Assembly (NCBI GenBank): GCA_949283655.1
Contig: CASDTH010000028.1
Coordinates: 1-52,387, forward strand
Direction: 5' to 3'
DNA: 52,387 nucleotides
Source: an uncultured bacterium
GTDB taxonomy: Bacteria > Bacillota > Clostridia > Oscillospirales > Acutalibacteraceae
In this document: piece after piece, positions 32,226 through 41,219 of the stretch
Position numbering within the stretch: position 1 is the stretch's first letter
How the letters are laid out: every line of letters starts with the position of its first letter
Position numbers and translations under genes: made by a program
Notes under the pieces: model-generated
Database searches by the model: none
What the model saw: the letters and a program-made list of their open reading frames with translations, nothing else
What the model was told of the DNA's origin: nothing

Positions 32226-33316
32226 GTGGAGGTTTCCCCCTTCTCCTTTTTAGCCCGTTTCCGTGCGGCGGGCAGCAGACACAGCGGGATGGCCACTGTA
32301 ACCACTGTGAACAGCGCCATCATCAGCTCCGGTTGCGCAATCGCGGCAAAGCGGTCGTAGCCGCCGGAGATCACTACCCCCAACGTACCAAGCACAACGA
32401 TACATCCGGCGATATAAGTCTTTTTTAACCGCTTGCCAAACGCCCGGCGCAGGCATGTTACCGCCAGATAGGTGAAAAAAGCCAGCTTGACAAACAGACA
32501 CAGGATCCATACGCCGGTGTGGATGGCATCGAGCCGCTGCAAAACGCTGAACTCCCCCAGCACAGCAAGGGAATAGAAGGGAAACATCTGCGTATCAAAA
32601 AAAGCGCCCAACACGGCAATTCCACACAGGAAGAGCAGCCCCATGGCAAGCGTCAGCCAAAGCGTCCATTTCACAAAGCCTTTCGCAAGGTGGCCTTTGA
32701 TGCGCGGCGCAATCACAACTAGCGCCGCCGTTTCCGCCGTGCCGGCGAGGAACCCTGCACTACCGCGCAACACCGGCGCCATCCCGTCATAAAAGAGAGG
32801 GGTAAAATTCAGTACATCAAAATCCGGGATCAGCACAACAACGGCAAACCCCAACGTGATACTGACCAGCAGCACCGTCAGCCAGGCAAGCCGCCCCAGC
32901 GCCTCCAGCCCAAACGCCGCAGCCGAACAGCTGATCAAAATAATCAACAACAGAAAAATCGTAAAATCAGAATCCGGAAACAGGCGTGAGGTTGCAAATA
33001 GATCAAAACGCGTTACACTGAGTAGAGACGTAAACAAAAAAAATAATGCGTACAATACCGCCAGCACTCTTGACAAGAGCGGCGAAACGCAAAAAGCGCA
33101 GTCAAACAAATCCCAGCCTGGCCGCACCTTATAAAGCTCATACAGTGGAAGGGCGCTCACAAGCATCCCCAGCGGATACAGCGCCACCTGCATGAGCAGA
33201 TCTGAGGAGAGCGTGACCTCCCCCAGCGCAGGAATATACGTCAGCGTAACAAGAAGCCGGCTAACAAATAGGATGGAATACAGCTGTGTTGAGCTGATCT
33301 GATGTTTGTTTGCCAT
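32222..33316 (-). CDS. gerB-like: GerB-type spore germination permease
   Basis: A 364-residue protein with about ten hydrophobic segments, of the amino-acid permease-like family (GerAB/YndE). It is the B subunit of the germinant receptor and is thought to bind the nutrient. The N-terminus has the family-like stretch ISSTQLYSILFVSRLLVTLTY. The ATG has GGGGAG at 7 nt. It is placed 29 bp after gerA and overlaps gerC by 4 bp. Confidence 0.92.
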   Translation of the reverse strand: MANKHQISSTQLYSILFVSRLLVTLTYIPALGEVTLSSDLLMQVALYPLGMLVSALPLYELYKVRPGWDLFDCAFCVSPLLSRVLAVLYALFFLFTSLLSVTRFDLFATSRLFPDSDFTIFLLLIILISCSAAAFGLEALGRLAWLTVLLVSITLGFAVVVLIPDFDVLNFTPLFYDGMAPVLRGSAGFLAGTAETAALVVIAPRIKGHLAKGFVKWTLWLTLAMGLLFLCGIAVLGAFFDTQMFPFYSLAVLGEFSVLQRLDAIHTGVWILCLFVKLAFFTYLAVTCLRRAFGKRLKKTYIAGCIVVLGTLGVVISGGYDRFAAIAQPELMMALFTVVTVAIPLCLLPAARKRAKKEKGETST

Positions 33317-33345
33317 ATAGAGTCTCCCCTTCCGCCCTCAAAAGA

Positions 33346-34884
33346 TCAAAAGTCCTCTGCTGCCCGTTGATCAGAGCCATTGAGCTGCTGCACCTGCATC
33401 TTGTATTTGCCGAGCTGCTTCCAGCCCATGCGCAAAACAAGATCCCGCAGCGCCCCTTTCTCAAAGGGCGTCACCGGAGCGGAATATGGCACGCCATACG
33501 GATTGATGGAGCAGGCGTTTAGAATCAGAAGCCCCAAAATCAACATAATCCCATAAAGCCCTGAAAGGCCGCCGACAACAATAAAGACAAACCGCAGCAC
33601 CGCCGCCGGCTCATAGAGCGCAGGCACCACAAAGGAGCTGATTGCGGTCACTGCCAACACGATCAGCATCGGGGCCGCGATCAACCCCGCCGTGACTGCG
33701 GCGTCACCGATTACAAGAGCGCCCACAATGCTCACGGCGTGCCCCACGGTTTTGGGCATCCGAAGCCCCGCCTCGCGCATGATCTCATAGATCAGGTGGA
33801 TTACAAGCGCCTCCAGCATAATGGGGAACGGTGTGCGTGATTCTGCCACTGCAACGTCAAACAGCATGCTCGCAGGCAGCAGCTCCTGATGAAAAATGGC
33901 CACTGCCACATAAATGCCGGGCAGCAGCATGCTGATGCCAAAGGAGAGGAATTTCAACGCCCGCAGAAACAGCGCATAAAACGGCCGGTTAGAATAATCG
34001 TCCATGGATTGAAAATTTTCAACAAACAGGTGCGGCACAATCAGCGCAAACGGCGTGCCATCCACCAGGACACCGATCCTTCCTTCACTGATTTTTGCAC
34101 ACAGCGTATCAGGGCGCTCTGTCACTCCCACCCCTGAAAAGAAGGAGAGTCCTTTATGGTCCAGAAAGGGTTGAATATAGCCGGATTCCAGCACCATATC
34201 CAGCTTAGCCCCCTGAAGCCGCCGACGCACCTCCTCCAGGATATCCGGATCGACGCGATCCGCCAGATAACAGAGGCTGACCATCGTCTGGCTCGTATCC
34301 CCCATATTAAGCATTTCAAATCGCGCGAAGGGGGTTTTAAGCCGGCGGCGAATCAGCGTTGCATTGACCTTCAAGGTTTCCACAAAGCCGTCGCGCGCGC
34401 CGCGCTCCTGCACCTCCGTTTCCGGATCGTTCACAGACCGGCGCTCAAACCCCTGCGCGCCAAACACCTCACAGCGTGTGACGCCATCAATTAGGATTGC
34501 CACAAAGCCCGACATAATCAGGTTCAGCAGCTCCTGCATCGTAAAAATTTCCTTATGATCCGTACCGGAGAGCACATGCTCACGCAAATAAATAAACTGC
34601 CGGTCCGGCTCCCGGGGGATATCCTTCGCACGCAGAACCGGCGTCACCGCAATGTGAGAAAGCAGCAGGTTATCACACATGCCCTCGCACATCACAAAGG
34701 CCATCCGATTTCCGTTAATGGGCAGCTCACGGATCATCAGGTCGAAACTCGCGCCAAACACGCCGCGTAAATAGACCAGATTCTCCTGCAAAGAAGCGGA
34801 AATCTCCGCCTCTGGCAGCTGCGTCGTTGCCCGGTTGACCGGCGCAAATTCTTTTTGGACAGCTTCCTTCAGCCACCGAAACAT
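33346..34884 (-). CDS. gerA-like: GerA-type spore germination protein
   Basis: A 512-residue A subunit of the germinant receptor. The N-terminal soluble half (about 1-300) contains LRGVFGASFDLMIREL, then RSVNDPETEVQERGARDGFVETLKVN near 150, a GerA signature. The C-terminal half has several membrane segments with NRPFYALFLRALKFLSFGIS near 295 and ARTPFPIMLEAL-like residues near 355. It forms the receptor channel with the B and C subunits. AGGGAA precedes the ATG. It is divergent from the DUF421 gene across 224 bp. No clear sigma-G promoter is seen on this strand. Confidence 0.94.
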   Translation of the reverse strand: MFRWLKEAVQKEFAPVNRATTQLPEAEISASLQENLVYLRGVFGASFDLMIRELPINGNRMAFVMCEGMCDNLLLSHIAVTPVLRAKDIPREPDRQFIYLREHVLSGTDHKEIFTMQELLNLIMSGFVAILIDGVTRCEVFGAQGFERRSVNDPETEVQERGARDGFVETLKVNATLIRRRLKTPFARFEMLNMGDTSQTMVSLCYLADRVDPDILEEVRRRLQGAKLDMVLESGYIQPFLDHKGLSFFSGVGVTERPDTLCAKISEGRIGVLVDGTPFALIVPHLFVENFQSMDDYSNRPFYALFLRALKFLSFGISMLLPGIYVAVAIFHQELLPASMLFDVAVAESRTPFPIMLEALVIHLIYEIMREAGLRMPKTVGHAVSIVGALVIGDAAVTAGLIAAPMLIVLAVTAISSFVVPALYEPAAVLRFVFIVVGGLSGLYGIMLILGLLILNACSINPYGVPYSAPVTPFEKGALRDLVLRMGWKQLGKYKMQVQQLNGSDQRAAEDF

Positions 34885-34939
34885 ACAAAAATCACTTCCC
34901 TAAGCTTGGTTTTTCCATCCTCTGGCCGTTTATGCGGTG

Positions 34940-34969
34940 GAATATTCCGGCCCACTGTGCGCCATACTA
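34940..34969 (+). promoter_or_regulatory. Sigma-G-type (forespore) promoter of the DUF421 gene
   Basis: GAATA (34940-34944) and CATACTA (34963-34969) are separated by 18 nt. This fits the Bacillus sigma-G pattern GHATR-N18-CATNHTA at every defined position. Transcription would begin near 34976, at the base of the structured leader. It points to late forespore expression of the DUF421-DUF4363 pair. Confidence 0.6.
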
Positions 34970-34972
34970 CTA

Positions 34973-35077
34973 CCGCTAAAGGCGGAAGAAGCCTGAAAGG
35001 GCAATTACAAATGTCCTTTGGGGCCCGGGTCGCACTTTCAGCGCCTCCGCTCCTACTCTTCTTTCGCCTTTAGGCGG
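34973..35077 (+). promoter_or_regulatory. Structured leader (nested long-range hairpin) before the DUF421 gene
   Basis: The outer arms 34973-34991 and 35058-35077 are complementary over about 18 bp apart from small bulges (core TAAAGGCG with CGCCTTTA). Inside, CTGAAAG (34993-34999) pairs with CTTTCAG (35035-35041), and further in AAAGG pairs with CCTTT. It ends 31 nt before the ATG. It may be a riboregulatory leader, an mRNA stabiliser or a small inverted-repeat insertion. Confidence 0.6.
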
Positions 35078-35108
35078 CTAAACCAAACCGTATTAAGGGG
35101 GAAAGCCG

Positions 35109-35807
35109 ATGCTTATCACACTGATTCGCGCGGCAATTCTATACTTTTTAATTGTTTTTTCTGTGCGTATCATGGGAAAACGTCAAATCGGGGAGCTGCA
35201 GCCTGCCGAGCTGGTCATTACCATTTTGATTTCTGAAATTGCCGCCATCCCGATGCAGGACAACGGTGCGCCGCTGATTAACTCTGTGATCCCCGTCCTG
35301 CTGCTGGTAGCCTTTGAGGTGATCACCTCTGTGCTGAATCTGAAAAGCAGCAAATTTCGCGGCCTGATGCAGGGGCATTCCCTCATCGTCATCCGCAATG
35401 GGATCATCGACCAGACGCAGCTCCAGCGGCTGCGATTCTCAGTGGATGACCTGATGGAGGCGCTGCGTCAAAAAGATGTGTTTCGCATTGAGGATGTACA
35501 ATATGCCATCGCGGAAACCAACGGCACGCTGAGCGTTCTGCTAAAGCCGGAAAAGCGCGTACCTGTAGCGGAAGAGCTAAACGTCACGTTGCCGGATGAC
35601 GGCCTGCCCTGTATGGTGATCAGTGATGGACGAATTATTACCTCCGCCTTTAAAGATTGTGGGATGACAATGAAAAAGCTCCATACCCACATCAAAAAAA
35701 GCGGGTTGGAGCTTAAGGATATTCTGATGATGGAGATTGACCGCAGCGGAAACATGACGGTCATCAAACGGGATGAACGCCTCGGCGGCAGGCACACAAA
35801 GCAGTGA
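35109..35807 (+). CDS. DUF421 (YetF-like) membrane protein
   Basis: A 232-residue protein with two to three N-terminal membrane segments and a soluble C-terminal domain. The family motifs are VRIMGKRQIGELQPAELVIT at about 19-38 and GHSLIVIRNGIIDQTQLQRL near 95-114, followed by DDLMEALRQKDVFRIEDVQYAI. DUF421 proteins such as Bacillus YetF and the spoVA2mob-encoded 2Duf sit in the spore inner membrane, and 2Duf raises wet-heat resistance. Here the sigma-G-type promoter and the divergent germination operon point the same way. AAGGGGG precedes the ATG. It is followed by a DUF4363 gene after 245 bp. Confidence 0.9.
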   Translation: MLITLIRAAILYFLIVFSVRIMGKRQIGELQPAELVITILISEIAAIPMQDNGAPLINSVIPVLLLVAFEVITSVLNLKSSKFRGLMQGHSLIVIRNGIIDQTQLQRLRFSVDDLMEALRQKDVFRIEDVQYAIAETNGTLSVLLKPEKRVPVAEELNVTLPDDGLPCMVISDGRIITSAFKDCGMTMKKLHTHIKKSGLELKDILMMEIDRSGNMTVIKRDERLGGRHTKQ

Positions 35808-36052
35808 GAAATCGCCGGCCTCTTCCGGCGCTTGCGGTTATGAGAGAGCCGCATCCATTTTGATGGGAACCGCCACAACAGCTGCCCGGAAAAGCATCCA
35901 GGCCCACAGATCATCGATGCACTGCCGGACACGAATATAAGCATCAGATGAAACAAACGACGGGAGCACAGGGTTCGCGGCCAATCAGGCTATCCTTCCA
36001 AAGCGGCTCGCAAGCGCCCCTCCCCCGATAGCGAAAAAAGGAGCGGTACATC

Positions 36053-36433
36053 ATGAAACGCCTGATAACAGCCCTTTGCCTGCTCATCGTAGCCGGCGCG
36101 CTCTGCGGCATCGGCTTTTACAGCATGAAAAAGGAAGTATCGGTGATGACGCAGCTCTTCGCAGAGGCTGCGGAAGCTGCCCGGGACGAAAATGAGGAGG
36201 CGCTTGCCATCTATACCGACAGCCTTCAGAGCGCGTGGGAGAAAAGTCACGTCGTCTTTTCCATGCTCATCCAGCACCATGATCTCGACGATCTGGAAAC
36301 AGATGTCCGCAGCCTTAAAAACCTCCTGAAGGATCAGGACTTTCAAGGATACCTGCACACCTGCGAGGCCGGAATCATCGAATTGGAGCATATTTATAAT
36401 TCAGAACTGCCAAAAGCAGGGAATGTGTTTTAA
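36053..36433 (+). CDS. DUF4363 family protein
   Basis: A 126-residue protein with an N-terminal membrane anchor (about 5-23) and a helical extracytoplasmic part (ALAIYTDSLQSAWEKSHVVFSM, HHDLDDLETDVRSLKNLLKD). It matches DUF4363, commonly encoded next to DUF421 genes in Clostridia. AAAGGAG lies 9 nt before the ATG. Its TAA stop is immediately followed, with no spacer, by the stop of the convergent flippase gene, so no terminator fits between them. Its role is unknown. A partner of the DUF421 protein in the spore membrane is plausible. Confidence 0.8.
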   Translation: MKRLITALCLLIVAGALCGIGFYSMKKEVSVMTQLFAEAAEAARDENEEALAIYTDSLQSAWEKSHVVFSMLIQHHDLDDLETDVRSLKNLLKDQDFQGYLHTCEAGIIELEHIYNSELPKAGNVF

Positions 36434-37840
36434 TCAAGCCGCTTTGCCCCGAAACCGTTTTATTACCAGACGCCCAAGCGAAATAACCGAACGCATATTA
36501 ATCACGGCGATTACAATACACAATGCAAAGCCTAAATAAAAAGAATACGATATCTGCTGACTAATGAGTAAAACTAAGATAAACAGCCCGATTTGGGAGC
36601 TAACCATCCGCTTTTGGTCAACATATACACGTAAAATCTTTTTAGAATCCATAACACGGGCAATCCATACGACAAAATGGCTGATACACGTAGCGATAGA
36701 AGCGCCGGTAACGCTCCAAAACGGAATCAAGATCAAGTTGAAAATGACGCCAATAATTGTACCTAAAATTGTTGTTGTAAACAAAAATTTTGTCTTTTTG
36801 CTTGCGGTATAGATTGTTCCATAAAAAGTGTTTAATGCACTATAATAAAAACCTAATACAAGCCATGGCACAAATATCCACGCTTCATAAAACTCCTTTT
36901 GAAATAGAAGTAAGCCAATCCACTTAGAAAACAGAATCAAAAAACAGGAAGCTGCTAAAATGCAGAGATGATACACTTCATAAATACGGGAAAAGAACTT
37001 GGAGCTTCCTTCGGATTGATATTCCTGAATCGCAGAAACACTCCATGCCTGCTGAAAAATCGACGTAATCATATTCAGCATAGAGGGCACTTTGCTGGCA
37101 GCAGCAAAAAGCCCTACTGCGCTCACCGAAACCATCGCTGTTAAAAAGTATCGATTGATGCTGCTGTTCGCCCACCAAAACAGTGCGTTGGGAATCATCG
37201 GGATACAGTATAGCAGCATCCTTTTCAGCAGCGCCTTATCCACATGCCGATAACTGATATAACGATAGTAACGTCCCCATATAAAATAGAGGATGCAACC
37301 GATCAGATTCCCAAAAATCAAAGACCAAAAGTACCCGTCCAAGCCTAAATGAAAATAAGAAATCAGCAAAATATTCAGGCCACAGGTGATTAACGTAGAA
37401 ATAATCGACGCAACGGCGATGATCTTTACCTGATCAATCGTGCGGGCAAAGGTAGAAAATAAGGAGTTAAAAGCCGTGACAATATATACGCCGCACAAAA
37501 ACAGCTTACAATTCTCCAGGCCCGGAATGAAGCCTAAAAGAGGAGAAATGGACAACATAATTAATGAACTGAAAACGGTAATGCACAAGCCGATTGAAAA
37601 TACATTTTTCTTGTTCTCATTACGATCCAAAGCAAACCGCAGAACAGCTTCTATAATTGAAAGCGTTAAAATAGGGAAAAAAAGTTGAACTGTTGTATTA
37701 ACTAAATCTGTTGTGCCATATTCTTCTGTCGTTAAATAATAAGTATAAAGAGGAAGCAGAAAAAAAGTAATTAACTTTGTAGATACGCTGCTAAGTGTAA
37801 ATAATCCTAAATTTTTAATTAGATATTTATATTTACTCAT
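36434..37840 (-). CDS. Polysaccharide flippase (Wzx/MATE-like)
   Basis: A 468-residue protein with 12-14 hydrophobic segments, of the oligosaccharide flippase family. It starts NLGLFTLSSVSTKLITFFLLPLYTYYLTT, a typical opening. It moves lipid-linked repeat units across the membrane. It overlaps the upstream glycosyltransferase/pyruvyltransferase gene by 8 bp and ends the AT-rich exopolysaccharide operon. Its stop abuts the stop of the convergent DUF4363 gene. Confidence 0.9.
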   Translation of the reverse strand: MSKYKYLIKNLGLFTLSSVSTKLITFFLLPLYTYYLTTEEYGTTDLVNTTVQLFFPILTLSIIEAVLRFALDRNENKKNVFSIGLCITVFSSLIMLSISPLLGFIPGLENCKLFLCGVYIVTAFNSLFSTFARTIDQVKIIAVASIISTLITCGLNILLISYFHLGLDGYFWSLIFGNLIGCILYFIWGRYYRYISYRHVDKALLKRMLLYCIPMIPNALFWWANSSINRYFLTAMVSVSAVGLFAAASKVPSMLNMITSIFQQAWSVSAIQEYQSEGSSKFFSRIYEVYHLCILAASCFLILFSKWIGLLLFQKEFYEAWIFVPWLVLGFYYSALNTFYGTIYTASKKTKFLFTTTILGTIIGVIFNLILIPFWSVTGASIATCISHFVVWIARVMDSKKILRVYVDQKRMVSSQIGLFILVLLISQQISYSFYLGFALCIVIAVINMRSVISLGRLVIKRFRGKAA

Positions 37841-39881
37841 TCTCCTGATTCCTCAAAATTACATCTCTTAATTCATCAAAATAACTTATTAATGCTTGAT
37901 TATGATATTCTGGGTTTTGTAATTGTTTGAGCTCCTTTATCAAAGATGGAATCTCCTCTAATGAGTCAGCGAACTTAATATATGGTAAAGACTCGATCCA
38001 TTCATAAGTACCGCGCACTTTATTATTGTAATTTGATAGAGCAATGCAAGGCGTAGAAGTAATCGCTGACAAGACCATACCATGCAACCTGTCTGTAACA
38101 ACCAGTTCAGAGCATCTGAATTCATCTAATTTCGATTGAAAAATCTTATTCCGATTGGCAGGAAAAATATAGTTTGATTTCGATAAGGTATCTGAAACTC
38201 TGCACTCTCCAAACTCTTTTGCCACCATTTCATGTATCACATCTTTTTGCGCACCACTTAAGGTTCCTTCCACATCATTTCTTAAAAATAAGCTTGCTCC
38301 CTTACGAACAAGCGATAAATTCGTTTCATTCAGCATCAAAACCATATCGGGACATAAGTAAATCTTATTCCGAGGAAAAGCTGCCTGCATAGTGTCATAA
38401 GAATATTGTTCTCGCGCAAAAAGAACCAAGTGAGAATGCTGACCATATATTTTTTTTGAAACTTCAAGTTCTTGATTTCCCTTTTCCGTATTGCTGAAGC
38501 TCATTGTCTGCGGAAAAACAATCAGCGGAAAGTCCGGAAAAAGTTTTATTACTTTTCGGCGAAAAACTTCTTCCATTTCATACTCATCGCCTATATTTCC
38601 GCCTCCGTGACAGAGCAAAAGATCACCCGCCTGGACTTGATCTCTCAACAGATCTAAGTGATCGTCAAAAAAGGATTCTTTAAAGATAGGAATTTCTACA
38701 GTGGAATATTCTCGAAAATACTTTTTCAAAAAAGATAGTTCTGCACATGTAATTGCTTGATCACCAATATTATGATGCAGAGGCGTTCCCAAGACAAAGG
38801 CAACAGGTCTTTTTGAAGCTCTGGCCTGTTTAACCTGAGCTCGAAATATAATTGCCATAAAGCTCTTTATGCATTTTACTATCAATCCCTTTATGCCCAC
38901 GCTAATCCCCTTTTTATCCAGCGTATTATATAGCCGCATAGATATTTTATAAATTCGAAATTTTAATAGCATCAACCCAATTTTATGCCTATTCGAAACA
39001 AAAGGGTTATGCAATAAAGACCCAAAGGAAGACAATATATCCCGCCGCACCTGTTGCCACAAATTTTTTTGATTTTTTGCGTACAGCAAGCTGTTTAGAA
39101 TATTGAATTGCATCATCATTTCATAATTGTCTACTTGCTGAGTTAGCGAAAGCTGATGATCCCGAACAAAGTCTTTCGCCTCTTGTACTGCTTCTAAAAG
39201 ATCTAGCCGCTTATAATTAAATTGCGCGTTCATAATGCTATCCGCGCGCTGCACATAATAATATAGAACCGCATCTGTGTAGACGATTTTTTGAGCGGCA
39301 TAAAGCAATTTGTATGTTGTGAAATTATCTTCATGAATTTTATTAATTGGAAAACGAATGCCGTTTTCTTTGAACAGAGCCGCGCTATATAATTTATTCC
39401 ATGTCATCACCTCACATAAGCTGGGAGAGGAAAAAACGTCCTCCATCGCCTCTATATTGTTCATCCGTTTAAAAGCAGCTTTTGTTCCTCTTTTTATCTC
39501 TCTGCCATCTGGAAAGACCCTGCAATAATTGCAAACAGTAATATCCGCGCGCTCATTAAGCGCCAATTGTAATAATGTTTCCACCATATCAGGCGCAACG
39601 TAATCATCGCTGTCTACAAAAGCAATAAAGTCTCCCTTTGCCATATCAATGCCTACGTTACGGGCATCTGAAAGGCCTCCATTGCTTTTGTGAACTACCT
39701 GTACGCGTTTATCTTGACAAGCATACTTATCGCAAATCATGGGACATGCATCCGGAGAACCGTCATCAACCAGAATGATTTCAAGGTTCCGATACGTTTG
39801 GCCGAAAATGCTTTCGATACACTTATGGATGTATGGCTCCACTTTGTAAACGGGTATCACAATGCTTACAAGAGCTTCCAA
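37833..39881 (-). CDS. Family-2 glycosyltransferase / polysaccharide pyruvyltransferase fusion
   Basis: A 682-residue two-domain protein. Residues 1-220 are a GT2 domain (VSIVIPVYKVEPYIHKCIES, ILVDDGSPDACP, NGGLSDARNVGI, AFVDSDDYV). After a basic linker (about 290-350), residues 355-640 form a pyruvyltransferase domain (GTPLHHNIGDQAITCAELSF, LLLCHGGGNIGDEYE, VTDRLHGMVLSAITSTPCIA). It would add a sugar and a pyruvate ketal to an exopolysaccharide unit. No broken frame or stop separates the domains. The start is uncertain: TTG at 39881 has GGGGG 7 nt upstream, while TTG at 39887 is too close to it. Confidence 0.88.
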   Translation of the reverse strand: MEALVSIVIPVYKVEPYIHKCIESIFGQTYRNLEIILVDDGSPDACPMICDKYACQDKRVQVVHKSNGGLSDARNVGIDMAKGDFIAFVDSDDYVAPDMVETLLQLALNERADITVCNYCRVFPDGREIKRGTKAAFKRMNNIEAMEDVFSSPSLCEVMTWNKLYSAALFKENGIRFPINKIHEDNFTTYKLLYAAQKIVYTDAVLYYYVQRADSIMNAQFNYKRLDLLEAVQEAKDFVRDHQLSLTQQVDNYEMMMQFNILNSLLYAKNQKNLWQQVRRDILSSFGSLLHNPFVSNRHKIGLMLLKFRIYKISMRLYNTLDKKGISVGIKGLIVKCIKSFMAIIFRAQVKQARASKRPVAFVLGTPLHHNIGDQAITCAELSFLKKYFREYSTVEIPIFKESFFDDHLDLLRDQVQAGDLLLCHGGGNIGDEYEMEEVFRRKVIKLFPDFPLIVFPQTMSFSNTEKGNQELEVSKKIYGQHSHLVLFAREQYSYDTMQAAFPRNKIYLCPDMVLMLNETNLSLVRKGASLFLRNDVEGTLSGAQKDVIHEMVAKEFGECRVSDTLSKSNYIFPANRNKIFQSKLDEFRCSELVVTDRLHGMVLSAITSTPCIALSNYNNKVRGTYEWIESLPYIKFADSLEEIPSLIKELKQLQNPEYHNQALISYFDELRDVILRNQENE

Positions 39882-39902
39882 ACCCAATCCCCCTTTCTCA
39901 AT

Positions 39903-41219
39903 TCACACAAGCTTCTCTTCCTTTGCATAACTTATATCTAGTACAAACAAAATCAAAAAAACTGTAATCAGCCCTACATTACAGGTCAACGCCATACTTT
40001 TCACGTTGTATGCTATCATAGATATTCCCAAATATACAACCAAAGCTTTGAAGGGCCGGTCATGGACGTTTTTGAATACCCTTCTAAACAGAAGTACCAA
40101 CACGCCATAAAAAAAGCCCGTTCCTAAAATTCCTGTAAACCACAAGTCGTTTACAAAACCTACATCTGAATGCACAAATCCATCCGCACCATATAGCGTA
40201 TGACCAGAGCCAAAAATCAGTTGCAAGCCCTCTGGAAAATTCCAAAACTCATCTCCAAAAAGTTTTACTAATGAAGCGTCTACTTTATTAAGATTCAATA
40301 TGTTCATTATCCATTGAAAGGTTGGTCTTGAAAAACAATATATCAATAAAAAAATCACAACAATTGCAAGCAGCAAAACTCCAACCGCCAGTAAAAGATT
40401 TAAAAAGCTTTTTTTGTTTCTCTTATCAAAAAACAAGGGCAATGAGATTACTACGCCGATTGCAAAAATCACCAATCCCGTTCTTGAATTAAGAAAGGAT
40501 GGAAAGAACAGGAGCGGAGCAAATATTAAAAACTTTTTTGACCACTGAGCTGCACAAAAAAAGCAAAGTGCCAAAAATATGCCTGTCCCAAAGCCATAGC
40601 CATCATACATATTATTGGCAAACCCAAAAAAGCGCCTCTCGAGATGCCATTGATTTGCTAATAGCGGATCTTCCGTTCCAAACAGCATTATTTTAACCAA
40701 AATCTCTTTCACTTCAGGGAATAGTAAGCTGGCAAGAGATAAAATCCCTTGTAACGACGCTGCAATCAGTAGGCAAAGCATAAATTCTTTTAAAGTATAG
40801 TTTCTGCTTCGAGCCCACACCGTTACATAAAATATACATATTAATAATATGGGGCAAATCAAAAGGCATCGATACAATACAAAAAATGTTTGGCTAAGGT
40901 CTATGCTTCTTGATATTAACACATTGAATAAAATGACGACAAATACATATCCCATATAAACGAAAAAGCCTTTTATAAAAAAGTGCATTGCCGTTTTCGT
41001 AAACAAAGCTTTTAGCTTCAATAAATTTTTCCGGAAAGCCCACGCGAGAATAGCTAAGGATAAAATTGCTAACGGAATGATAAAATTAATCTTCGGAATC
41101 ACTGGTGGGGAAAATAGTAAGCAAAAAAGATATAAAACCATCAAGCAGTGGTCTTTCGTAAAAAAATGTAAGTAATGGGTCATTTGCTCTTTTAAGGATT
41201 GTGATTTTATTTTTTGCAT
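39903..41219 (-). CDS. O-antigen ligase/polymerase-like membrane protein (Wzy-type)
   Basis: A 438-residue protein with about ten to twelve hydrophobic segments and a long extracellular loop near residues 300-370 containing EGLQLIFGSGHTLYGADGFVHSDVGFVNDLWFTG (the loop region is quoted only in part as its key points: GSG, DG and HSDVGF). This HSDVG-type loop is typical of polysaccharide polymerases. It would join repeat units outside the membrane. The ATG at 41219 is chosen with AAGGG upstream and a 13-bp overlap with the preceding glycosyltransferase gene. The longer open frame to 41282 is not used. Confidence 0.82.
   Translation of the reverse strand: MQKIKSQSLKEQMTHYLHFFTKDHCLMVLYLFCLLFSPPVIPKINFIIPLAILSLAILAWAFRKNLLKLKALFTKTAMHFFIKGFFVYMGYVFVVILFNVLISRSIDLSQTFFVLYRCLLICPILLICIFYVTVWARSRNYTLKEFMLCLLIAASLQGILSLASLLFPEVKEILVKIMLFGTEDPLLANQWHLERRFFGFANNMYDGYGFGTGIFLALCFFCAAQWSKKFLIFAPLLFFPSFLNSRTGLVIFAIGVVISLPLFFDKRNKKSFLNLLLAVGVLLLAIVVIFLLIYCFSRPTFQWIMNILNLNKVDASLVKLFGDEFWNFPEGLQLIFGSGHTLYGADGFVHSDVGFVNDLWFTGILGTGFFYGVLVLLFRRVFKNVHDRPFKALVVYLGISMIAYNVKSMALTCNVGLITVFLILFVLDISYAKEEKLV

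Noticed and set aside
35808..36052. Search for a third gene between DUF421 and DUF4363
   Set aside because: The 245 bp contain only short frames and a small GC hairpin at the start. The minus-strand frame there is a shadow of the DUF421 gene.
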